Assembly: GCA_016708925.1 (NCBI GenBank)
Contig: JADJET010000003.1
Location: 124,001 to 188,000 of the forward strand
Source of the DNA: Gammaproteobacteria bacterium
GTDB lineage: Bacteria > Pseudomonadota > Gammaproteobacteria > Pseudomonadales > Porticoccaceae
DNA length: 64,000 nucleotides
Direction of reading: 5' to 3'
The notes beneath the pieces are model-generated. The model made no database searches, had not been told where the DNA came from, and saw only the letters and a program-made list of their open reading frames with translations. Positions 16,060-23,868 of the stretch are shown here, piece by piece. Numbering within the stretch: position 1 is the stretch's first letter; each line of letters begins with the position of its first letter. A program made the position numbers and the translations under genes.

Positions 16060-18012
16060 TCAGCGGGGTTCGGGACGACCCAGCAAGAATCCCTGGCCGG
16101 CATCGACGCCGAGTCCGGCACAGATGCTCCATTCGGTTTCCTGCTCGATGCCTTCGACCAGCAAGGGAATCTCCCGGGCCCGCATCAACTCGGCCATGAA
16201 TTTCAGGTAAAACTGATTATCGCGATGCTGATCGATATCGCGGGTGATGCCCCGGTGGACCTTGACATGCGCCAGCGGCAGACTGCCCAGATAAGCAAAA
16301 TTGGATGATTCCAGCCCGAAGTGATCGAGCGCAAAACCGCTGCCATGGCTGCCCACCAGGCGCTGAAAGTCGCGCGTCGCACCTTCGGCAACCGCAAGTG
16401 CCCGCTCGGGCACCTCAAATACCAGACGGTTGGCGAGCGCCCGATTGACCGCCAGAAACTCACCCAACCAACCGTGAAAACCAGCCGACTGAACCGACTG
16501 GATACTGAGATTCACCGCGTACATCGGCAAATCGAGGTCGGTGCGCGCGGCCAGCAGTTCCAGCACCAGGCGATCATAGGCAGCGGCGCGCCCGACCCGC
16601 TCCACCATGGGCAGCAACACACCCGCAGCGATGGCGTGCACCCCCGCCTCGGTCCACATCCGGCTGTAGACCTCGCAGCCGATCAGGTTGCGTCCCGGCA
16701 CGCCCACCGTGGGCTGATAGAGCAACTCGAGGGCACGCCGCTCCAGCAGGCGCTCGATCAGATCGATCCAGTCGAAGCCTGGACGCGACACCAGCGGAAT
16801 CGCACCGGCATCAGCGGCGCCATGGAGAAGGTAATTGGGCGCCGCCCCGGTCGCAACCTGGCGCAATGCCTGATCCGCTTCCCCCAGCAAATCGGTTTCA
16901 CGATCGATGGCGGGGCTGTAGCTGTAGCCCATGCGAAACCGCGGCGGAAGTCTTTCCCGGTGCGGAAAAGCCACGGCTTCGGCGCAGCGCAGCGCGCGCA
17001 GCGCCGCCACGCCCGCTTCCCTGGCATCCAGATCAGGGACAAAAACCGCGAATTCGGCGCCCTGCCGGCGCGCCACCTGGGCTCCGGGATACTGCGCCAT
17101 TCCTGCCCGCAAGCTATCGCCAATCGCCGCCAGTAAAGCATTGCCCTCCAGGCGACCGGCCAGATCGTTAACCCGCGCGAGATCATCCAGCGCAATGATC
17201 GCCAGCATCCCACGCCGCGCTTCCATGTCGTCGGCAATGAGAGCGTTCATCCGCGCATCAAAGTCCGCGCGATTGGCGAGACCCGTCACCGGGTCAACCG
17301 CTGCGGCGCGCCGCAGGTCCGCAATCATGCCCGCCTGACTCGCGAACAGCTGACCCAGGCGATGCGCCATGCGGTTCATGGCATCGACGACGGACCGCAA
17401 CTCGCGCGCCCGCGGCAACGTTTCCTGGACAACGAACTGCTGCTCGCGAATAGCGTCCGCCTGCGCTTCGATGCGCCGCAGCGGTCGCAGCAACCAGCGC
17501 AAACCGATGATGCCAAGCCCGCAAAGCAGCATTGTGGCCACGGAGAACCACAGCAATTGCTCCCATGCCAACTGCCATAGCTGGCAATAGGTCTGGCCCG
17601 GATTGCTGACCACCACGACCTCGCCCAAGCGGTTCCAGCCAGTCGATACCTCGGCACGACCGGTGTACTCGGGCAACGCCATCAGCGCGACAAACCAGTC
17701 CGGTATGCCGAGATCCCGTACCGGAAACTCCCTCGCCAAACGAATATCGCCGCCGGGCCCCTGAAACTGGATCTGCTGGTAATACCCGCCATCGGAAATG
17801 GCGTTAAACAGCACTTCCTGGAGCGTCGGATCCGCAGCGATGTCCCCCTGAGACAACGCCAGCGCAATGGACGTCGCGGCGTCCTGAGCGTGAACCGCCA
17901 TCTGCTGCTCCACCAGGGCACGCGTATTGGAGAGACTGATCGCGCTGTTGACGCCATACAGCAACAGCGTCAGCGTCAGCACGGCCAACACCAACTGTCG
18001 AAAAAGAGTCAC
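16060..18012 (-). CDS. lapD: LapD-like inner-membrane c-di-GMP receptor (degenerate GGDEF-EAL)
   Basis: 650 residues from the GTG at 18012, which gives the LapD-like N-terminus VTLFRQLVLAVLTLTLLLYG; a TTG five codons earlier is also open. Order of parts: TM1 (about 5-25), a periplasmic LapD/MoxY-type domain, TM2 (about 155-175), HAMP, GGDEF, EAL. The diguanylate cyclase motif is reduced to GAEF (318-321). The EAL motif reads EVY (447-449), and DDFG has become DHFG, so both domains look catalytically dead, as in LapD. LapD binds c-di-GMP inside and holds the protease LapG in the periplasm. The lapG homologue is the divergent neighbour. Confidence 0.85.
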   Translation of the reverse strand: MTLFRQLVLAVLTLTLLLYGVNSAISLSNTRALVEQQMAVHAQDAATSIALALSQGDIAADPTLQEVLFNAISDGGYYQQIQFQGPGGDIRLAREFPVRDLGIPDWFVALMALPEYTGRAEVSTGWNRLGEVVVVSNPGQTYCQLWQLAWEQLLWFSVATMLLCGLGIIGLRWLLRPLRRIEAQADAIREQQFVVQETLPRARELRSVVDAMNRMAHRLGQLFASQAGMIADLRRAAAVDPVTGLANRADFDARMNALIADDMEARRGMLAIIALDDLARVNDLAGRLEGNALLAAIGDSLRAGMAQYPGAQVARRQGAEFAVFVPDLDAREAGVAALRALRCAEAVAFPHRERLPPRFRMGYSYSPAIDRETDLLGEADQALRQVATGAAPNYLLHGAADAGAIPLVSRPGFDWIDLIERLLERRALELLYQPTVGVPGRNLIGCEVYSRMWTEAGVHAIAAGVLLPMVERVGRAAAYDRLVLELLAARTDLDLPMYAVNLSIQSVQSAGFHGWLGEFLAVNRALANRLVFEVPERALAVAEGATRDFQRLVGSHGSGFALDHFGLESSNFAYLGSLPLAHVKVHRGITRDIDQHRDNQFYLKFMAELMRAREIPLLVEGIEQETEWSICAGLGVDAGQGFLLGRPEPR

Positions 18013-18139
18013 GCACGCACCTGTCAAAAGGGATGCGGCAGTCTAGCCAAACGTGCGGAGCATTGCCAAATGCGCGCTCTGTCACAGTTCGGCAGTGACG
18101 TCGACGGCACAACCACAGCCCGGTGCTAGCATCCCCCGC

Positions 18140-18829
18140 ATGAGCAAATCCTCCCGTTCAATACTGAACTCGGCTGCCAGCCGACGCGGCTGCACGCTGC
18201 TGTTGATATGCGCTTGCGTTCTGCTAGGAAATACGACCCACGCCGACCCGGCACTGGTCGACTGGAACGAATCAACTCGGTTTGATGACTGGTATATGCA
18301 GGGCGATGCGGCCCGGCTGCAACGCTGGAGAGATATTATCGCCAGCGGTCAGCACCTGGATGAAGCGGAAAAATTGAGTCTGGCAAACGATTTCTTCAAC
18401 GGCGCCCGCTTCGTGTCCGACGCGGAGCTCTACGGTGTCGCGGATTACTGGGCAACGCCCACCGAATTCATCGCGCGCGACGCCGGCGACTGCGAGGATT
18501 TCGCCATCGCCAAGTACTTCACGCTGAAAGCGATGGGCATGGATGTCGCCAAACTGCGCATAACCTATGTGAAGTCGCTGACGCTGGATCAGGCCCACAT
18601 GGTGTTGGCCTATTACCCGACACCGGATGCGGAACCGCTGATTCTCGACAACCTCAATCGCCTCATCAAGTCGGCCGGCCAGCGTCGCGACTTGCGTCCG
18701 GTGTACAGCTTTAACGCCGAGGCGCTGTGGCTCTCACGCACCCGCAACGAGCAGATCAAGACCGGAAGCCCCTCGCAGCTGAACCAATGGCGCCAGATGG
18801 TGGCGCGCCTGGACCCTGAATTGCGTTAA
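18140..18829 (+). CDS. lapG: LapG-like periplasmic transglutaminase-fold cysteine protease
   Basis: 229 residues from the ATG at 18140, with a signal peptide (LLLICACVLLGNTTHA, cleavage after about residue 35). The catalytic triad of the DUF920/BTLCP family is visible: C118 in DAGDCEDFAIAKY, H153 in QAHMVLAYYP and D170 in LILDNL. The acidic cluster around C118 matches the calcium site of LapG. In Pseudomonas LapG clips the N-terminus of the adhesin LapA when LapD releases it at low c-di-GMP, dispersing the biofilm. Unlike the usual lapG-lapD operon, the two genes here are divergent with a shared promoter region (18013-18139). No large adhesin gene is in the window. Confidence 0.9.
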   Translation: MSKSSRSILNSAASRRGCTLLLICACVLLGNTTHADPALVDWNESTRFDDWYMQGDAARLQRWRDIIASGQHLDEAEKLSLANDFFNGARFVSDAELYGVADYWATPTEFIARDAGDCEDFAIAKYFTLKAMGMDVAKLRITYVKSLTLDQAHMVLAYYPTPDAEPLILDNLNRLIKSAGQRRDLRPVYSFNAEALWLSRTRNEQIKTGSPSQLNQWRQMVARLDPELR

Positions 18830-18869
18830 ACCACCGCTGCCGCCCCATGACCGTGGCCGACGACGCTGG

Positions 18870-19661
18870 TTACGCGGGAACACTCGCAACACCAGCAACT
18901 ATGTCGAGCACGCGCAATTCCTCGAGGAGTTGCACACCGCCTGCGACCACGGCGTCGACATCCTCCCGTCCCAGCTCATCGGCAATCTGTCGCAACACGG
19001 CGGCGCCGGTGCCGCCTGCCACCGGTGGTGCGGACTGCAACAGATCCAGCAGGCGGGCAGTGACCGCATTGGCTTCCAGGAATTTCACCTCGTCGCCGCG
19101 ATTGCGGTACACCACCAAAAACGTGGGCTGCGGCGGCGGCGCGGCCGGCTGATACGTCTGCCCCAGCCGATGCACGGGATAGCGGTAGGAAAGGCTCCAC
19201 GCCAGCGGTGACACCAGCGGCCGCCCGCACAGCAAATCTCCCGCGGGATCGACGCCGACCTCTGGATAGTCGATCTCCGCCACCTCCAGCGCGAGCTCCA
19301 CCCACTCGTAATGCGCCAGCTCCAGCAGGAAATCGGGATCGCCGACGGCGGGTTCGTATTCGTTCTGAAGATACGTGATGAATTCGCGGCCGATCTCGAG
19401 AAAATACGGCGATTCCGCACGATGCCGAACCATGAAGTCTCGCACCAGGACATCGGTGCGCGCCGGTCCCAGGATATCGCACAGTACCGGGAAACCACTG
19501 CGGATAAAGCCGGCGATGTTGTTGAAAACAAGCTCCCGGTAAATCCGCACACGCCGCGGTTCGACGCCGGGCGGCGCCGGATTGCGATCCGGATCGCGCA
19601 GATGCGCGACAAACTGGCGCTGCACGCGCCGAAACTCCGGCAATGCAGCGCAATCGCTCAT
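18870..19661 (-). CDS. hvfC: HvfC/BufC-type MNIO partner protein (DUF2063)
   Basis: 263 residues. The DUF2063 pattern is present: YRELVFNNIAGFIRSGFPVL near the start, Ff-x-x-H-type VRDFMVRHRAESPYFLEI, LAHYEWVELALEV, and a C-terminal winged-helix-like domain (DEVKFLEANAVTARLLDLL). In related systems this protein binds the precursor peptide and partners the MNIO enzyme. The start overlaps the stop of the MNIO gene by 4 bases, so the two are translationally coupled. It converges with lapG. Confidence 0.85.
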   Translation of the reverse strand: MSDCAALPEFRRVQRQFVAHLRDPDRNPAPPGVEPRRVRIYRELVFNNIAGFIRSGFPVLCDILGPARTDVLVRDFMVRHRAESPYFLEIGREFITYLQNEYEPAVGDPDFLLELAHYEWVELALEVAEIDYPEVGVDPAGDLLCGRPLVSPLAWSLSYRYPVHRLGQTYQPAAPPPQPTFLVVYRNRGDEVKFLEANAVTARLLDLLQSAPPVAGGTGAAVLRQIADELGREDVDAVVAGGVQLLEELRVLDIVAGVASVPA

Positions 19662-20512
19662 GCCGTCACCACAGCCAGGCGCCGCGCAGCCAAAGTCGCC
19701 GTCTGGATCGCGCCGATCTTGGCGACTTCCGCCAGGAGCAGTTCCACCGGCGGGATATTGAAGTCGCGCTCAAGCAGCGTCGGAAAAACCCCAAAGCGCC
19801 GATAGGCCGATTGCAGCAGCGCCCACACCGGGTCGATCACGTCGGCACCGTGGGTATCCACGAGCAGATCCTCGGCTTCGACGAAATGGCCGGCGATATG
19901 GCCGTAGGCAATGCGCGCGCCGGGAATCTGCGCCAGGAACGCTTCCGGGTCGTAACCGTGATTGACGCTGTTGACATAGACATTGTTGATGTCGAGCAGC
20001 AGATCGCAATCCGCTTCAATCAATACCGCGTTGAGAAATTCGATCTCGCTCATGTCGCACAGCGGCGCGGCATAGTAGGAGACGTTTTCGATTGCGATGC
20101 GGCGTTCGAGCATATCCTGCACCTGGCGGATACGCGCCGCCACATGGTGGACGGCTTCGGCGGTAAACGGCATCGGGAGCAAGTAGTAGAGGTGGCCCTG
20201 ATCGCTACAGTAGCTCAGGTGTTCGGAGTAAGAGAGGACACGATGGCGCCGGAGAAATTCCTTGATCCCGGCGAGCAGCTCCCGGTCAAGCGCATCGGCG
20301 GAACCCAGGGAGAGGGACAAGCCGTGACAGACGAAGGGAAAGCGCTCGGTATACTCCGCCAGTTGGCGCCCCAACCGGCCACCGACACGCATCCAGTTCT
20401 CGGGCGCGACCTCCAGAAACTGCACGTCCGCGGCGGTGCGGGACGACAGCGGACCCAGTAGGGTCCGCCGCAGCCCCAGACCGGAACCCGCCAGCGGGAT
20501 CGCGGCCGACAT
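19658..20512 (-). CDS. hvfB: MNIO-family peptide-modifying enzyme HvfB/BufB (DUF692)
   Basis: 284 residues from the ATG at 20512 (MSAAIPLAGSGLGLRR is the usual DUF692 start). A TIM-barrel metalloenzyme. Likely iron ligands are H63 (CHGLSLSLGS), H98 (YSEHLSY), E142 (IENVSYYAAP), D174 (LLLDINNVYVNS), H205/H209 (GHIAGH), D219/H221 (DTHGAD) and E248. Multinuclear non-haem iron oxidative enzymes convert cysteines of ribosomal peptides into oxazolone/thioamide or thiazole-like groups. The gene lies 8 bases downstream of a small cysteine-motif precursor and overlaps its DUF2063 partner, the classic layout of hvfABC/bufABC operons. A DoxX-type fourth gene is not present here. Confidence 0.9.
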   Translation of the reverse strand: MSAAIPLAGSGLGLRRTLLGPLSSRTAADVQFLEVAPENWMRVGGRLGRQLAEYTERFPFVCHGLSLSLGSADALDRELLAGIKEFLRRHRVLSYSEHLSYCSDQGHLYYLLPMPFTAEAVHHVAARIRQVQDMLERRIAIENVSYYAAPLCDMSEIEFLNAVLIEADCDLLLDINNVYVNSVNHGYDPEAFLAQIPGARIAYGHIAGHFVEAEDLLVDTHGADVIDPVWALLQSAYRRFGVFPTLLERDFNIPPVELLLAEVAKIGAIQTATLAARRLAVVTA

Positions 20513-20520
20513 GTCAGGAC

Positions 20521-20865
20521 TCAGGGCTTGACGTCGGAGCCCGCCGGTTTGGTGTCGGACTCCGCGGCCTGGCCTTCCGCGTCGGCTTTGGCCGCTGCTT
20601 TGCCGCCTCCACACTTGCCCTCGCCGGCCGTCTTGGCCTTCTCCCCGCCACAATTGCCCTCGTGCGCTTTCTTCATACTTTCGCCACACTTGCCCTCACC
20701 GCACTTGCCCTCGGTCATGGCCTTCTCGGCGAGGTTGTAGCCGCCACTGAGGCTGTTGGCGTGAAAGGGATTTTCGGCCGCCCGCGCCAGGGGCGCCAGT
20801 GCTACCGATGCGAGGAAAGCGGCGCCGACGGCTGCAGCAATGGGGTTTTTCGTCTGTGTTGCCAT
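20521..20865 (-). CDS. hvfA: HvfA-like secreted precursor peptide with four EGxCG motifs
   Basis: 114 residues with a Sec signal peptide (hydrophobic 9-27, cleavage probably after ALAPLARAA at 30). The mature part has exactly four cysteines (55, 60, 72, 85), each inside an EGxCG unit: EGKCGEGKCG at 52-61, EGNCG at 69-73 and EGKCG at 82-86. The rest is low-complexity Lys/Ala/Glu. EGKCG is the unit reported to be modified by HvfB/HvfC in Haemophilus, giving a copper-binding product. AAAGGA lies 8 bases before the ATG. Expected fate: modified in the cytoplasm, exported, and used for periplasmic copper binding or buffering. The modification itself is inferred. Confidence 0.85.
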   Translation of the reverse strand: MATQTKNPIAAAVGAAFLASVALAPLARAAENPFHANSLSGGYNLAEKAMTEGKCGEGKCGESMKKAHEGNCGGEKAKTAGEGKCGGGKAAAKADAEGQAAESDTKPAGSDVKP

Positions 20866-20884
20866 GATGGATATCCTTTGGTTG

Positions 20885-20922
20885 TTGGCGCCAGATCATT
20901 GGTGCCAGGTTTATTGGTGCCA
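20885..20922. promoter_or_regulatory. Triple TTGGYGCCA repeat upstream of hvfA
   Basis: Three copies of TTGGYGCCA start at 20885, 20899 and 20914 (spacing 14 and 15 bases), 20-57 bases before the hvfA start codon. The element is itself close to the palindrome TGGCGCCA. The position fits an operator or a 5'-leader element of the hvfABC operon. A GTGTAAGG element farther upstream (minus strand, around 20960) could be an ECF-type -35, but this is weak. Confidence 0.45.
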
Positions 20923-21084
20923 AGTCATCGGCTCAGTGTTGGTCGCCGTGACGGCCACTCCCTTACACGCAGGGGCCGCAGGTATGATTGACGCCGCAAG
21001 GGAAAGTTGCAACCGCACCCGCCAGCAAAGCGAAGCCGGCGCCTGCGCTATCATTGCCGCCCCTCAAAAAGGCGGCCGCGCTCC

Positions 21085-21558
21085 GTGTCAGCCGAATCCG
21101 TATCTACCGCTGTAACCAGTCACTACGCTGCGCTCCCCGCGGCCCCGCTCTGGCGCCGCCTCGCGGCGCTGGTCTACGACGGCCTGCTGCTGATTGCGCT
21201 GGGTTTTGCGTACAGCGGAATTATCTTGACGGTTCAGGCGCAATTTTTCGGCGCCCGTGAGGCACAGCCGCTGGGCGGACCTGGGCTTGCGGGGCTGTGG
21301 CTGTGCCTGTCGCTGTATTACATCTGGTGCTGGCGCCGCGCCGGCCAGACGCTGGGCATGAAAACCTGGCGGCTGCGGCTGCAACGGCCGGACGGCAGCC
21401 CGCCCACCTGGCGCCAAGCCTGGCTGCGCTGCCTGCTGGCACCGTTGTCGCTGGTTTCGGTGGTGGGTTATCTGTGGTGCCTGTGGAGTCGCTCCGGGGA
21501 TTGCCTGCACGATCTCGGCAGCGGGACGCGTCTGGTGGTGCTGCCGAAATCCCGTTAG
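21085..21558 (+). CDS. RDD-family membrane protein
   Basis: 157 residues from the GTG at 21085. The N-terminal R-x-x-A-x-x-x-D motif reads WRRLAALVYDGLLLIALGF. It is followed by a second TM (LWLCLSLYYIWCW), the family GQTLGMKTWRLRL motif, and a last TM (LLAPLSLVSVVGYLWCLW) with H-D in DCLHDLGSGTRLVV. RDD proteins are small inner-membrane proteins, some linked to Na+/H+ exchange; the function here is unknown. It is divergent from the hvf operon and converges with lptG. Confidence 0.85.
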   Translation: MSAESVSTAVTSHYAALPAAPLWRRLAALVYDGLLLIALGFAYSGIILTVQAQFFGAREAQPLGGPGLAGLWLCLSLYYIWCWRRAGQTLGMKTWRLRLQRPDGSPPTWRQAWLRCLLAPLSLVSVVGYLWCLWSRSGDCLHDLGSGTRLVVLPKSR

Positions 21559-21587
21559 TCGCCCGACTTTCATTACCGCCGCGGCGG

Positions 21588-22649
21588 TCAGGCCGCTCGG
21601 CGCAACAACACCAATCCCACCGCAAGGCAAACGAGCACAGGCGCCATCACCGCCCAGAAGGGCGCAAATCCGAACACCAGGCTCGAAGGGCCGAGCAGCT
21701 TCAGGCTGGTCTGAAACACCACGCCGACCAGCACGCCGGAAAACACCCGGAATCCGGTGGTGGATTCCCGCAGCGGTCCGAACACGAAAGATACCGCGAC
21801 CAGCAACAGGCTGAAAATGACCGCCGGTTGCAGAACCTTGGACCAATAGGCGAGCTGGTATGCGCCCGCTTGCAGGCCCTGGCGTTCCAGGTAATCGGCA
21901 TAGCTGCCCAACCGGCGCATCGGCAGCGCATCCGGCGCCATCATCGTCAGGGTGAGCAGATCCGGCGAGAGATCGGTGTCCCAGCGGCGGGTCGCGAAGC
22001 GGTCGGTCTCGGTGGCGGTGTCGTTCAGACGCGTGATGACGCCATCCTCCTCGACCCAGTGATCGCCGCGAAAATTGGCGCGCGCCGCGAAACTCGCTTC
22101 CCGCAGCCGGTAGTCGGCGTCAAAACGGTAACGCGCGACTCCCGCCAAATGCCCACCGGGATAGATGGCGTTGAAGTGTATGAACTCATCGCCCTCGCGA
22201 TTCCACACGCCGCTGCGCGCCGAAAAAGTTTCCTTCTCGCCGAGCAATGCCATTTTGCGGCTCTCGGCCCACTGTCCCGACACCGGCACCACAAATTCGC
22301 CGAGCAGACCGCCGACGACGATCAGCAGCAGCACGGGCCGCGCCGCGAAACCCGCGATCCGCAGCAGTGATACGCCCGCCGTGCGCATCACGACCAGTTC
22401 GCTGCTGCCGGCCAGACTGCCCAGGCCGACCAGGGCACCGATCAGCACGGCGAATGGCAGGCTGTCGTAAATCCGCGCCGGCATTGTGACGAACACATAC
22501 AGCAGCAGCTCGGGGAAATCGAAAGCATTGCGGAGATCGCGCAGGCCGTCGATCAACGCGGCGATGGCGTCGAGGGCCAGAAGTACCAACAGCACCACGG
22601 CGACGGCGCCGAGTACCGTCCGGCCGGTGTAGCGGGATAGCTGCCGCAT
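21588..22649 (-). CDS. lptG: LPS export permease LptG
   Basis: 353 residues from the ATG at 22649, which overlaps the lptF stop by one base (TGATG) and gives the expected MRQLSRYTGRTVLGA start. Two TM bundles of three flank a large periplasmic beta-jellyroll (about 120-260). SLAGSSELVVMRTAGVSLLRI is the coupling-helix region. LptF and LptG with two LptB form the ABC transporter that extracts LPS from the inner membrane. The lptFG operon is divergent from pepA, the arrangement seen in many gammaproteobacteria. Confidence 0.93.
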   Translation of the reverse strand: MRQLSRYTGRTVLGAVAVVLLVLLALDAIAALIDGLRDLRNAFDFPELLLYVFVTMPARIYDSLPFAVLIGALVGLGSLAGSSELVVMRTAGVSLLRIAGFAARPVLLLIVVGGLLGEFVVPVSGQWAESRKMALLGEKETFSARSGVWNREGDEFIHFNAIYPGGHLAGVARYRFDADYRLREASFAARANFRGDHWVEEDGVITRLNDTATETDRFATRRWDTDLSPDLLTLTMMAPDALPMRRLGSYADYLERQGLQAGAYQLAYWSKVLQPAVIFSLLLVAVSFVFGPLRESTTGFRVFSGVLVGVVFQTSLKLLGPSSLVFGFAPFWAVMAPVLVCLAVGLVLLRRAA

Positions 22650-23755
22650 CAGGCGCGCACCAACCCGGCGCCCGGGCGTCGGGGCCGCCAGCCCGTCCAC
22701 CACAGCATCAGGCCGGCGCCGATACCGAGGAATAGGAGGTGGATCCACCACAGGCCAAGCGCGGGCGAAACGGCGCCGGCCTCAACCGCGCCGCGCGCCG
22801 CGTTGAGACTCACGAGGTAAGCAATGTACAGAAACACCGCCGGCAGAATGTGGGCAAAGCGTCCCTTGCGGGGATCGGTGCGGCTCAGGGGTACCGCCAT
22901 CAGGGTGACCACCAGCACCAGCAAAGCGGTGGAATAGCGCCATTGCAGGGCTGCGACATGTTCCGGATCGGTGGATCGCCGCAATACGCTGGTGGGCACG
23001 GATTCGCTCCATCCGGGACGATTGCGGGGCGTCGGCTTGGGCAGCCGCTGACCGTATTCCGCGAACTGGGTCACCTCGAAATCGGCCCGGCCCGGCACAC
23101 CCTGGTAGCGGTGCCCGTTGCTCAACACCAGATAGGCGGCCTGGCCCTGGTCTGAGCGTTTCGGTTCGCCACGCTCGGCCACCACGATCACCATGCGCGG
23201 CTCGCCCGCCGCGTCGGCGCCGGCTTCCACCAGAAAGATCTTCTCCATGTGGCCGTCCTCGCGTATCTGCTCCGTGTAGCTCACGCCCTTGCCACCGCGC
23301 AGCGGATAAAACTTGCCGCCCTCCATGGCATCGAATTCGCCACGGACCTTCTGCGCGTCAATCAGCAGCTCGGCGCGGGCCATGCCCTGGGGACTCAGCC
23401 ACAGGCTCAGCGAGGCTACGATGCCGGCGACCACCAGAGCAACAGCGAGCGTGTAGGCGGCAATCCGCATTTGGCTGACGCCGCAGGCGTGCAACACGGT
23501 CATCTCGCTGTCCTGGTACAGCCGGCCATAGGACAGCAACACCGCAAGGAAAAACGCCAGCGGCAGAATCAGATCGAGAAAAGCCGGCAACCGGTAACCC
23601 ATGATGGCGAAGATCACATTGGGATCGATCTTGCCCTCGGCGGCATCGGCGAGGTACTGCACAAAGCGGCTGCTCATCACCACCATCAGCAGGACGAGGG
23701 CCACGGCGGCGGTGGTGGCGAGCAGATCCCGGGCAAGATAGCGAAAGATGATCAC
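22649..23755 (-). CDS. lptF: LPS export permease LptF
   Basis: 368 residues, YjgP/YjgQ family. It starts MIIFRYLARDLLATT and has LPLAFFLAVLLSYGRLYQDSEMTVLHACG for the first bundle and coupling helix, a periplasmic jellyroll in the middle, and a C-terminal three-TM bundle (LLVLVVTLMAVPLSRTDPRKGRF). It is the partner of LptG in the LptB2FG transporter. It shares a 113-base divergent promoter region with pepA. Confidence 0.93.
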   Translation of the reverse strand: MIIFRYLARDLLATTAAVALVLLMVVMSSRFVQYLADAAEGKIDPNVIFAIMGYRLPAFLDLILPLAFFLAVLLSYGRLYQDSEMTVLHACGVSQMRIAAYTLAVALVVAGIVASLSLWLSPQGMARAELLIDAQKVRGEFDAMEGGKFYPLRGGKGVSYTEQIREDGHMEKIFLVEAGADAAGEPRMVIVVAERGEPKRSDQGQAAYLVLSNGHRYQGVPGRADFEVTQFAEYGQRLPKPTPRNRPGWSESVPTSVLRRSTDPEHVAALQWRYSTALLVLVVTLMAVPLSRTDPRKGRFAHILPAVFLYIAYLVSLNAARGAVEAGAVSPALGLWWIHLLFLGIGAGLMLWWTGWRPRRPGAGLVRA

Positions 23756-23868
23756 GGGTAGCGGCGCGGACTCGGTTGGGTATGAGGGTCGGTTGGTGCC
23801 GGGGGAGGCATGGCTTACACTGCGTTTCGATTATCCGGCATTCATCCGCACTTGTCTCTGGAGTCACC

